Part shown: piece by piece, positions 14,358 to 25,245 of the stretch | How the letters are laid out: every line of letters begins with the position of its first letter | How positions within the stretch are numbered: the first letter of the stretch is position 1 | Source: Heterotrichella gracilis | Lineage: Eukaryota > Sar > Xanthophyceae > Tribonematales > Xanthonemataceae | NCBI GenBank assembly: GCA_032358255.1 | Contig: JAULBX010017414.1 | Coordinates: 24,500-88,499, forward strand | Direction: 5' to 3' | Length of the DNA stretch: 64,000 nt | Notes under the pieces: generated by a model | What the model was told of the DNA's origin: nothing | The model's input: only the letters and a program-made list of their open reading frames with translations | Database searches by the model: none | Program-made: the position numbers and the translations under genes

Positions 14358-15799
14358 AGATACACATGCAAAATTCTGATATATCTTTACACTGCTTTGC
14401 AACTGCTTTGGTGCATGCCGTGGTTGTGTGTTGCGTTGGGATGCCCTATTATCTGGTGGCAGTGCAAGGTTGTTGCGAGTGATCTATTACATGGGTTGTT
14501 GCGAGTTGCTTTGTTCCATGGTTGTTGCCTGTGCCCTGTTGCAAGCTAATTCCAAGCACGATGGTCGTATGCAGTGATTGCGGGTTGTACACCTTGGGAG
14601 AGGAATGTGTCACTTGGTGTTTGCATGTGCCACAGTGCACTGGGTGTGCTAAATAGCGCAACTTTTAATTCTCATTCGTTCGTTCCCTTTTTTTTGGCAC
14701 AGTTGTACCGAAGTTGAGCCTCAAGAGTGGGTGGTAAGCCACTGTTGAATGACATGGCAATTGGGCAATGCCAGGGTCATAGGTTTACATCTCCACGCTG
14801 GCCTATGTTCAACCGATTATTCGAGTCGAATAATACACAGGCGGTTTTGCTTAATGCGGTGGCCCCTGGAGTATCACCATGGTCTGGGCTGCTTGGTGGT
14901 TGACCCTCCACAATATTGCATGCATGCATGTCGACCCGTCCAAGTGGATGCCACTGTTGCCCCGACGGCGGAAGCTAAAGCCTATTTCCCGAACAGTAAG
15001 GCTTGACGGTGGTTATTACTTCAGCGATCAAAACTGCGTGATACAAACCGCAAACATATCGACGAGCTGTATTTTCCTTCAACTCGTGCCAAACGCTTGG
15101 CATGCCCTCTACACTGCCCTAGGTTGCCAGTCGAAGGTGGCTAGTCTCCACCCTCGGAGGTAACAATGGTGGTTTGAATTTGTTTCGAAAACCATAGTAG
15201 CATAGGGTGGTGCAAGCAGCAACGTATAGATATTGCAGCCTGGACCAAGATGGCATGCACACATGGATGCGTTCATATGCATGCAAAAGCACCCAATTGG
15301 TATTGGCTCAGTGTGGAGCCCCCATACCATGCACCCAACACTTTTATTGCAAATATAACCGAATATAACCAAAGTTTGTCTTTGCCAAGTCGACTGTTGA
15401 CCTGGTTGCTGGCCTTGACTTTCAGTGGGTGTCCCATCCCTAGCTCAAGAAGGTCTCTTATTACCACCCATTGGCCAAGCAACTAAAGCAACCCACTGTT
15501 TTCCACTGTATAGGAAATCCTTTTAGACGTTGTACCTCTGTGGTACTTCTTTGACACAACGTGTTTCTGCATGCGCAGGCAAGGTGCTCTTGTACAAGAA
15601 TACCTTCTAGTGAAGCAACTACGCAGAGCCTAGCCAAGAACCTACACCCAAGCCTCGCCCAGGAGGGCAGACACCTGAACTATCCACTGACTATTCTCTA
15701 CACCTCACTTAGTGGCCTACAGCAGTATTGTGGCAGTACATCAGGGACAGCATACCATCTCATTCTGTTCTAGGCTGGCACCTGTCGCTTGCCCAAGCC
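14358..15799. other. Intergenic region between the MYND paralogs
   Basis: It should hold the 3' UTR of A and the promoter of B. The region around 15205-15285 resembles the A promoter at 5440-5515, so the duplication boundary lies upstream of that point. I see no credible gene here. Confidence 0.5.
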
Positions 15800-18700
15800 A
15801 TGGGTAGCCGCCAGGACCCCCCCAATGACTGGTCCCAGAAGCCTGTGTCTGCACTCAAGGCCTACCTGCGTGATGCCGGTGCTGACTCCAGCCGGTGCCT
15901 GGAGAAGGAGGACCTGGTGGCGCTGTGCACCAGGGTGGAGCAGGAGCAGGTCAGCAAAGGAAAACCCTATAGGGTGATGCGACCCTGGTACCAGTATTTA
16001 TCAGGCATGGGTTGTGAAATTGTGGCCAGGATTAGGCGTTGCATCCCTCTTTAGCTCGCGCGTCAGTTGACTGTAATTTGTACCCCAAGTTAGCTCGCGC
16101 GTCAGTTGACTGTAATTTGTACCCCAATTTACAGGATGCCTGGTCCGATGCATTTGAGGTACAATCATACAGCCCAGGGCTGCTTGATCATGCAGTTCAT
16201 GAACTGCAGCACGACATGAGGACTACTGCATCCACACGCTACGAGTGGTACACAAACAGGCATCTAGGTTATTAATACACACCCATGTATATTGCTCTTA
16301 TTTGGACTGCAGGGTGGTTCCACCAGTAGCAGCAAGAGTAGCGCAATTACCACCTCCCCAGGGAGCAGCGTCAATGGCAGCAAGAACAGGAAAACCACCA
16401 CCACCACCACCACCACCACCACCACCAGCACCAGCACCAGCACCAGCACCAGGACCAGCGCGCCCACCACACCACCCACCCGTTGCTTCAAGCAGGTTTT
16501 GCCTGCACCCCCTCCCGAGCTGATGCGCCTACTGCCCCGTGTCAGCTTCCCGTCAAGTGGCGCAACGGTAGGCACTCTGGAGCAGGCTATTGAAGCTGCT
16601 TGCAAGCTGCCAACGGTGCGAGCTACCTGAAACCCTAAATCCTTAATTTCAAGCCCTAAACACCTTACAAGGTGTGCATGGCCCATAATGTCTGGCAGAT
16701 GGTTTGAGAAATAGTGTTACACAGTAGAACTGATGTCAGAACTCGTGGAGTTGACCAGCAGTCTGGCAGGTTCACACACTGCACAATTTAGCTGCTGCCT
16801 GTGTCACTGGACAAAAACACAGAAAGCCTGGTTTATTTCAATATCCAAATCAAGCATAAGCAGGCCCTGCAATTGTGTCCTTGACCTGTTAGAACTTTTA
16901 AGAAGGAACGATAGGGAACCTCTATGCCCACAGGCGACAAGCCAGGGGGTGGTGTGATATTGATTGTGCCAGGGCCTTGGTAAAAGCCAGTGGCCCCCTA
17001 ACTCCGCCTTTGTGCGGTCCCTTCCTTTCTTCGTCTAGTAGTACCTTGTGACAAGGTTGAAAACACCGTTTTCGCTGTGTGTGTGTGCGTGCAGGCAATT
17101 TTGAGGCTCGGCGCGTACACTGAAATTTTCAAATGGTTGGAGACAATCAAGTTGACAGGAGATGACGACCTCTTGGAGGAGCTGTCCCTTAGCTCAACAA
17201 CCAGTGACTTCCTGATCAAGTGTGCGGAAGTGCCCATCGCTGATCGGCAGGTAAAACAGCATGCTTGTCACAACGCAGATGCATCTCGCAGATGGCAGAT
17301 CGCAGATGCTCTGGGATATTGCTATGACCTGCATCTGCGTCGCAGATTGCAGATCGCATCGCAGGAACCTGGATGCTTGTCATCTCGCAGATCGCAGATG
17401 CTCTGGGTTATTGCTACCACACAGTGCCGTTCCTTGATATCTACGTATTATAATACATTGCCGTTTCTTGATAACTACAATACTATGGTACATTTGCACA
17501 GGAAAAGGAAATAATCATGTAGAAATCAATGATCACGGTATTGAATTAGCACAGATGTCATTTGGTAACGTGCGTGGCCATGTGCAGGGAAGGGATGTGC
17601 ACTTGCAAGTGGGTGCATTCTTTCCAACAGGCAGGAGCCATTTGTAACGTATGTGAGCCAATAAAATAAAGGCTCATTTATATACCCTAGGTGACCCACC
17701 ATATTTGTGCTGTGGCAGGGTGCGATTCTGTGCTGCTTTGCACTGGCTGCCATTGCCTTCATCACTAGGTCCTTAGTGAGCCAGGAGGCCAGGGCCCCTT
17801 TCTACCCAGTCATTGCGCTTGCCACCAAGCTGTATTGTCAAGGTATGAGGGTACGAATAATTCCAAACGTCGAATTCAAGGTATGAACGTATAGCCACAA
17901 TGCACCCAAGCTGTATTGTTGAGGTATGCGCGTATGATCTACACCCAGGTTGTACTGCCAAGAGTGAAGGTATGGTTACACCCAGGCTGTTTTGTCAAGG
18001 TGAGCACGTATGATTCACACCCAGGCTGTACTGTCGAGGTATGAAGGTATCACATTACACCCAGGCATGATGTTTCGTCAAGGTGGTCACCAGTCATCAC
18101 ACTTCTGATCACTTCCATCTGATGATTCATGATGATCCATAACCATGATCACACTCCAGTATGACCACCATCATTATTTAAATTAGGATCAGAACCATGG
18201 GATCACAATCATATGTACATTTCTGGTTACACCTAGCAATGCACCTAGATCATAGGATTAAATCTTTTGCACACCTGTGGTCATACCCAATACAGCAGCA
18301 ATGGTCAACCTATTCTGCCATCAATAAAAGAAATCTTGCAAGCTTGTGGCGACCACCTCATCTATTGCCAGGACCACTTATTCACTGATCAACCAGCTTG
18401 TCAAGGTCAACAGCAGTGGTCACTGAACCTACGCTGACGCCTTCACAAGCTGGTGGATCAGTGTATTAGTGGGTCCTGGCAACAAATGAGGTGGTCGCCA
18501 CAATTTGCAATTAATGAATCATTTTTCTAGCATTGACGACTCCCTAATAAATCCTTGGGTAGGCAATTATCAGCTTGCCAAGTGAGTGGGTACACTGTAA
18601 TGATACTGTTCACGCCACAGCAGCGTTGCCCATGATACGACCAATCCGTGGCCAATGACAGTGCAGCATGAAACTTAAATGCTGCAGGGCGGCTGTCAAG

Positions 18701-21700
18701 CCGTCACCCGCCAGTGCCATGCTGCACGCCCATTGGCCACGGATTGAGACCATGACACTCAAGAGTTCTTGCCACCCAGCTGATATCCTAATGTTGAGTA
18801 ACTCCAATTGTTGTCCAAATCCCACTTTGATGGGGTGGCTCAGCTGTTGAATGAACAGCCACCACCTGCTTCCTCCTTTGCATGTACTGCATTTGACAGC
18901 GCCTGGTACAGCAGAAACTATAAACCATTAAACATAGAATATATTAAAATTATCAATCGCAATTATGAACTTTAAAATGAATTGAATTTTGAGATATCGA
19001 TACACAAGTTTGGTGTCGATATCAAATCCCCGCAATCGTTACTCAGGTCACCGCACAAACCTCACACTCATAACCACTACAAGTCTACCCGGGTGGGGGC
19101 ATCCTTGTTCAAGTGCCAGGGGCAAACTGCTTGGCGCTGTCCATGCAAGGCTGACTGCTGTCCTGGCGCGTTGCTGAAACGAGCAAGCAACCAGCTTTGT
19201 ACCTATACGTGTGCAGGGCGGGACCATGGCCGAGAGGCTGGGGTCAAAACACTGGCAGGGATTCAGTGGCTGGTGAGCAGGCGGGCCATTACAGTGCTCG
19301 CTGTTTTGCTGGACGATACCTCCCGCATGGACCTGGCAATCGGTAGTGCGCCCGGCTTTCTGAACAAGGTGCAATGAATGGGATATGGGGTGTTGTTTAG
19401 GGTTTGTAGGTAGGGTTTCTGAAAACTGTGCGATGAATGAAGTGAGCTGGATGCTTACCTGATTGTTAACAAAATTTGATACTCTGATGGCGTTGATTAG
19501 GAAGAGACAGAGTGAGAAAGACCCAGCCTTGGAGGCTGGTCATTCCCCCACGTGTCTCTACCATTTGTTTTGTAGTGATGCTTACCTGAATAAGGTGTGA
19601 GAGAGGGGTGATTACTACTTTAATTTTACCTTCTTACTAACATGCATTACAACAGCACAGCCAGATGGGCTGTCAACTCTGTGCCCTGAGCCCTGCGCCA
19701 ACCAGCCCTGTCCCGGTTAATGCACGTCTGCACCGGCGGTGTCAATGCAGCCGCTAGCTATTCACGTACCAAGGTCATGATGGACAGGTTTTAGATCTGA
19801 TTTGATTCAGGGGGGTACTGGTTCACACGACTGAAGTTGATCCACTCAACTACTCGTCACTAATGATTGTTCCGTGACTAATTGGATGCTCTGATCACCA
19901 GGTGAAAAGTGATTACTTGCGGTTGAGGCAAGACACCCACGATATTGAATGGCAGCACGCAAACAACGTCCTGATCATGTATTTGCAGCACCCAAAGTAC
20001 GGCGCAGAGGTAGGTCCATGTGGTGCGCTCATATGGCATTGGCTGCGCATGCGCATACACACATGGTTTGAGTTAAGGGCTTCTGCATTAGGATATAATG
20101 GGGTGTAGCCGGGCTCAGTACTACTGGGGGGCAGTCAGATGGCGCCGCAGAGGGTGGTCCTTGTGATGTGGGCTGGTATGGCATTTGCTGCGCATGCTTA
20201 GGGTACAGGGTGCAGGGTGTGGGATGGGGCAATTGATTCCCTGTCATGGGGGAGGTCACTTGGCATGTGACAGGGAAGCCAATATTGCATGTGACGGGGC
20301 AGGCAATTGCAGTGTGGCCAGCACACATTGCACGCACCTGGCTCCCTTGCCCAGCATTGTCTGCTGGGGTGTAAGGTATAGGGTGTAGGATGGGGCAATC
20401 AACTGCATGCCTTGATGCATTCCCAGAGTTGCATGCAGTGCACGTGGGTTGATTTGCCCTTCCGTTGCTGAGCTCCAACAGACTACCTCTCTCTCCCCCA
20501 GCAGGTCGCCTTTCAAAGTCACTGCAGGTTGCTGACGTAATGAGCATTTCAATCAGTATTGAAGTAACACAGTGCATAACAAAAACAACAGTATATGTAC
20601 ATTTTAATTATTTTAGACTGAATTATATTACTTGCAGGTGCAAGTCTGACTGCTCTGGCTGTATTGCTAAGATGCATGTAACTAACAGTGTCACTCTATT
20701 AATTGCAGATCGCCGACATGATGGTGGATGATGCCCTGGCGTGCCTGTACACCGACCCACTGGGGCACAACGCCCACTTGCCCTCCCAGCCAGACTACCG
20801 CTGCCACCACGCCCTCAGGGCGGTGCAGACCATCTTGTTGTCCGTGCATCAACATGTGGCCGCCTACAGGCAGGTGGTGGAAGCAGGTGGGTGTGCGAAA
20901 GGGATAGAACTTATCATAGACAATGTCATGTAAAAGTTATCCAACTGTGAAATGAATTTGTTTAAAGTGCTGCCTACAAGCAGGTGGTGGAAGCGGGTGG
21001 GTGTCTAGCGAGGGGTTTGGGTATTGGGGTTTTAAAGATCTTGGGACTAGGGTTTAGGGTGTGGTGTTTTTTCCAGACGGCTATGAGGAGAATATGGATG
21101 CATGTTTTGTGCGCAGCAAGAAGATAGTATGAAATAACCTGTAGTGTTTCTGTCTCTGTTTCTGGTTCTGTTCTGTACTTCCAAACCCTGCATCTTGCAA
21201 AACTATCAAGCCATCCCATAATTGCCCAAATTCAGGGGGACCATATCAGGCAAAAGTGCCAGTATAATTGGTAGAATCGGAGGATCTAGACCCTTTCATT
21301 GTACTACATTGTGCCCCAATTCTCGACCCCTGTCTGGCATTCCCTTGCCATGCCCCTTGCCTGGCAGAGCTGTTGAGTATACACCGCCACTGTGCAGATA
21401 TTAGCCCTCGAGTGAGGGAGCTAACACGCTGCAGTCTGGGCTACGTGGCAGAGAGCGCAAAGTGCTGCCTGGCGAGCCTGGCGGGGGCAAACCCACAGGC
21501 ATTTTTGCGCAATGAAGGGTCGCCAGGGGTGGAACAGGAGATGGCGGGGCTCAAATTGGATGGGGATGCAGGTGGGGATGGGGGTGGAGGTGTCCAGGGG
21601 CAGTATGATATAGATGCTGTATAGTTTTGGGGGTATTATATACGAAAGATATCCAAAGATCCATTGCAATGTGGCGAAAGCAGTCCTCCTCTGTTTAGTC

Positions 21701-24700
21701 CTCACATCCCCACCCACATACCACATTTACACCCACACCTACACCCACACCCACACCTACACCCACACCCACACCCACACCCACACCCACACCCACACCC
21801 ACACCCACACCCACACCCACACCCACACCCACACCCATTTTGCAGGCACCAGCCCAGGATGGGTGGCCGCCATCTCAAGTGAGCTGGCTCAACTGGACAC
21901 CCGCAGGGAGGGCTTCTCTGCCCCCAATGCTGTCCAGGCCCTGGCTGTGCTCTACAACCTCGCCATCTCGCTGCCAGAGTGTGCGAAGGGTAATCAATGC
22001 GCTTGCAAAGCCAGCCTTGTTCAGGGTGCAAGGGTTGGGGCATTGCAATTGTGAATCCAGCCCGCCGTCTTCACCATCTCACTAAATGTCAGCTCCAAAA
22101 TAGCGGGCACACTATTTTATTTAGCCGAGGAGGACCTCCTCCATGTCATGCCAACTTCCAGGAGGTGCAATCTGCCAATTCCGTTCATGTGTAGGCCCTA
22201 TCCGGACAAAACACGTCATGCTGGGACCTGTTTTCCTGCCATGGCCATGGTATGGGCGCCGGCAAGGCGCCTGTATGTGGGCAAGTGGGTCGTTATATCT
22301 TGCTGAGGTCTATCCAACAATTGTCTAAAGTCAGCAACCTCCCTACCCATGCACTTCGTGTTGCATTCCTTGACCAGACTTCAAAGGAGTTTTCATCACT
22401 TTGGGATCCCCACCTTTAGCGGCACGCTCATGATTGCTGCCCTTGCCGCCCTTCACGTAATCCGACACTGGGTCCTCGACTTATCTCAGCTTCATTCCTG
22501 TTGCAGCCATGATCGCAGCCGGTGCCCACCATACTTTGAGCCGCTGACAAGCTGGGTGGTGACGATGACGTGAATCCCCAAACCTTGAACCCCTAACATC
22601 ATGCCTGTTGCAGCCCTGATTGCAGCGGGGGCCCTGTGCACCATACTGCGGGGCTGCTGAAAAGCTGGGGAATGACGATGACGTGAACTTCAAAACCTTG
22701 AAACCCTAATATCCTGCCTGTTGCAGCCATGATTGAAGCTGGTGCGCTTCCCACCATACTTCGAGCCGCTGACAAGCTAGGGGATGACGATGACGTGGCA
22801 TTCTACACCGACAGCATGCAGGATAGCCAAAAGCTGGACTTTGTGGTCATGGCGTTGACCACTCTCCACTGTGCTCTGACACACGCGTTGATGGACATAA
22901 GGATGCCTGATGCGCTGACTATGGCCCTCAGTCAGGTGCGCTTCCCTCTACCATCCATTCTTAACCCTAGTTGCATTGATCCATTGGTACTAAACGAATT
23001 TGATTCAGCGATGAGTGAGGGCGTCCTTGTTCCTTGCTGCCTCATCCCCTCTGGCCATCATGTGCAGTTGAGCATTTGCATGTGTTTTGATCAGGCTGCA
23101 GATTGCAATCATGGTCCAAGAACCATGTGATGTATCAATCAAACCTCATCACCCGATCCCGCGCCACAGACAAAGCTACTTGCCTCCCAGCGGCCGCAGA
23201 AGGCACCTAAATCCTAAACTCTGCACCTCAAACCTTAATGTAATCCAGCGCACCCTGCTGGTGCCTAAACCAAAAACTATCTTGAGGGTTGAAACCTCAA
23301 AGTTCATCCCTGAACTCTCCACCCTGCCTCATGTCACAGATGGAGCCATTTGCCTCCCAGCGCTCCCTGCTGGTTCCCCGCTTGCGCAAGTACTTGCTGC
23401 ACCCAAGCAGGGAGGTGGTCCACCTGGCACTGGGCGTGCTGTTGGGAGTGGGGTGCATCAATGCAGGGACAGCCAAGAGGCTGTCTGAGCTGTGCCAGAG
23501 CAACCCCGACAAGGTGGGGCAGCGCCCTGCAGGCATTGGTTGATATAGCATTTTGGTCGATTGGGATTGAAAGTTCAATATCCAGGCGGTTGAGTTGTGC
23601 AAAGAGCAACCCCGACAAGGTGGGGAGGACGCTGCAGGCATCCTTGACATTTTGTTGTTTTAGTACCCTGCAGGCATGTTGATGTTTGGTTGTTTTTGTA
23701 TTCAGGCTGGTTAAGGTGTGCAAACTTTGAGGCAATCCCGACAAAATTGCAGAGGGCCAGGCCATTATTAGATGAATGGTGAAACAGTTAAATTTTGGTA
23801 AATTAAAAAGGTGTCAGGGACAGCGAGGTCCCCACAAACCCTCATTAATCAGGTGAACCCTCATTGCTTAAGTTTTGGCCAAAGCTCCTGAGATTGGCGT
23901 AAAATATATACTACGCGTGCCCTGCAATTTGTTGTGCATCTCAGAGTTTTACCAAGTAGGGTTTTGCATGTAGGATTTACATGTGAGCATTGCATAATTG
24001 AGAGTATTGCCAATCCCTCCAACAAGCATTTCCACGAAGGCATCACCAATCCCCACACACTGACATGCATCCCCATACAAGCGCACATCGTGGCACGCAA
24101 GGTAATGCCTTCGGAGCAGCTCAACGTTGATGATGCTGTCAACCTTTGACCGAAAATCGCGGGTCCCTACTCCCTTGCATGTGATACTTACCAATCACTG
24201 AAAACAACGTGCATCCCATACAGGCGCGCATCGTGGCACGCATGGTGATGCCGTCAGGGCAGCTCACAATCAATGCTGACTTTGTCTCCAAAATGCCCGA
24301 CCCCCCCTTTGACATGCACTTTTCCGCCAACTCTGACATGAGTGAGCTCAAGATGTGCGACAACTGCGGCCACCACAACCACTTTTTGAGGGTCACCGGG
24401 GCGCAGAGGATCAAGCTGAGGCAGTGCTCGGGTGCGGCGTGTAGAATGTAGGATGTAGGGTGCAGGGTTAGGGTTTAAGGAACCACAATCATGCTTCAAG
24501 GATCATCAGGGTCCCTCAGCATTGGCATTTAAAGTTTGGGGCTCAGGGCTTAGGGTTTGGGGTTCGGGGTGTGGCCACAATTGTTTTTTGAGGGTGACCG
24601 GGGCGCAGAAGATATTGTGAGGGCAGCGTTTCAGGTGACGAGTTTGGGATTCAGCTGCGGGGATGCAGGGTGTGTTGCCCTGCAATCTCTTGTTGAAATT

Positions 24701-25245
24701 GAAAGCAGACGGGGGTGCACAGAAGATCATGCTGAGGCAGTGCTCAGCCTAAGTCAGGCGTGAGGCAGGCCCACATGCACGTGCTTTGCCTGAGCAGGCG
24801 CTGAGAGCTGTGGTGTGCTCGGTACAAGTGCGTGAGGCTCGGCATACAGCCGGGCAGCAAACCCAGGCTACACAAACCCTAAACCCTAAACCATGCTGCT
24901 GAGGCCTCTGGGGATTGCCTTGTGTTTCTCTTGGGTTTAGAGGCTGCCACGGATCTCTGGCAGGGCACCTGCCATGCATGCTTTGAGGGTTAGGATTGGG
25001 CCCCTGGTCAGTGCACCTGCCCATGCTCCTTCAAGGGTTCAAATTATCACCTTGACCTCGTATTTTGCCACCATTTGTTTGCAAATTTAGTTGCGCTGCC
25101 CCCATGTGGTGCAGGTTGCCACCAGCGCCGCTACTGCAGCCGCGAGTGCCAGGTGGCGCACTGGAAGGTGCACAAGAAGATGTGCGGCAGAGTGCCTGCC
25201 CAGGCAGAAGTATGGGTGGCTGACCATACACCGGAAACAATTTAG
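15800..25245 (+). CDS. MYND zinc-finger protein with SAP-like N-terminus and armadillo-like middle (paralog B)
   Basis: Thirteen exons: 15800-15949, 16313-16615, 17095-17250, 17719-17842, 19217-19368, 19902-20009, 20709-20886, 21398-21571, 21846-21989, 22727-22935, 23340-23513, 24224-24431, 25115-25245. They total 2211 nt, 736 aa. Exon number and every intron phase equal those of paralog A, and exons 1, 5, 6, 7, 9, 11 and 12 have the same length. The N-terminal 50 residues differ from A at only two positions. The MYND finger (CDNC, QCSGC, YCSREC, HWKVHKKMC) is intact. Exon 2 has an ACC-repeat run coding about a dozen Thr, then Ser-Thr repeats, which A lacks at that length. The middle helices are much more diverged than the two ends. 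The C-terminal tail after MYND is longer than in A. Function is unknown. Tandem retention with intact frames suggests both copies are used. Confidence 0.88.
16391..16455 (+). repeat. ACC/AGC microsatellite coding poly-Thr in MYND B exon 2
   Basis: Repeated ACC triplets followed by AGCACC hexamers encode a Thr run and then Thr-Ser alternation. A trinucleotide repeat of this kind probably varies in length between strains. Confidence 0.85.
17866..18085 (+). repeat. Array of copies of MYND B exon 4 end with donor
   Basis: Exon 4 ends AGCTGTATTGTCAAG|GTATG. The intron then contains about five diverged repeats of ACACCCAGGCTGTATTGTCAAG with GTATG or GTGAG donors (near 17922, 17961, 17998, 18039, 18085). 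It is the largest echo array in the window. Confidence 0.8.
18336..18510 (+). repeat. Long inverted repeat (hairpin) in MYND B intron 4
   Basis: Arms of about 66 bp at 18336-18401 and 18445-18510 are near-perfect complements (GTGGCGACCACCTCAT and ATGAGGTGGTCGCCAC), with a loop of about 43 nt. It fits a short MITE or a hairpin RNA precursor. Confidence 0.8.
18631..18755 (+). repeat. Second inverted repeat in MYND B intron 4
   Basis: Arms at about 18631-18674 and 18714-18755 share CAATCCGTGGCCAAT and ATTGGCCACGGATTG, with extended imperfect pairing and a loop of about 40 nt. Confidence 0.75.
20969..20995 (+). repeat. Copy of MYND B exon 7 end
   Basis: GCTGCCTACAAGCAGGTGGT.. repeats the last 27 bp of exon 7 (true end 20886), including its AGCGGGTGGGTG donor region. 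Confidence 0.7.
21719..21838 (+). repeat. ACACCC hexamer microsatellite upstream of MYND B exon 9
   Basis: About twenty ACACCC hexamers run right up to the exon 9 acceptor (exon from 21846). The tract acts as the pyrimidine-rich side of the acceptor and should be length-variable. Confidence 0.9.
22507..22720 (+). repeat. Two tandem upstream units of MYND B exon 10 start
   Basis: Units of about 110 bp each contain CTGTTGCAG, about 65 bp of exon-10-like sequence ending GACGATGACGTGAA, then AAACCTTGAA and CCCTAA. The true exon follows at 22727. The copies carry frameshifts. Confidence 0.85.
23168..23203 (+). repeat. Copy of MYND B exon 11 start
   Basis: ACAAAGCTACTTGCCTCCCA and onward resembles the true exon 11 start at 23340 and directly follows a CAG. 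Paralog A has the same type of copy at the same junction. Confidence 0.65.
23585..23758 (+). repeat. Two copies of MYND B exon 11 end
   Basis: AGAGCAACCCCGACAAG|GTGGGG is repeated at 23599-23626, and a more degraded form is at about 23703-23758. Confidence 0.7.
24081..24147 (+). repeat. Copy of MYND B exon 12 start
   Basis: GCGCACATCGTGGCACGCAA and onward parallels the true exon 12 start at 24224 for about 65 bp. It runs into a stop in the exon frame. Confidence 0.75.
24566..24750 (+). repeat. Two copies of MYND B exon 12 end
   Basis: TTTTTTGAGGGTGACCGGGG.. at 24584 onward and CACAGAAGATCATGCTGAGG.. at 24717 onward copy the last part of exon 12 (true boundary 24431). Confidence 0.7.
24874..24892 (+). 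repeat. Telomere-type heptamers in MYND B last intron
   Basis: Two and a half CCCTAAA units in the intron between exons 12 and 13. Confidence 0.85.

Noticed and set aside
21614-22054. Histidine/threonine-rich open frame
   Set aside because: It is a translation of the ACACCC microsatellite in an intron, not a gene.
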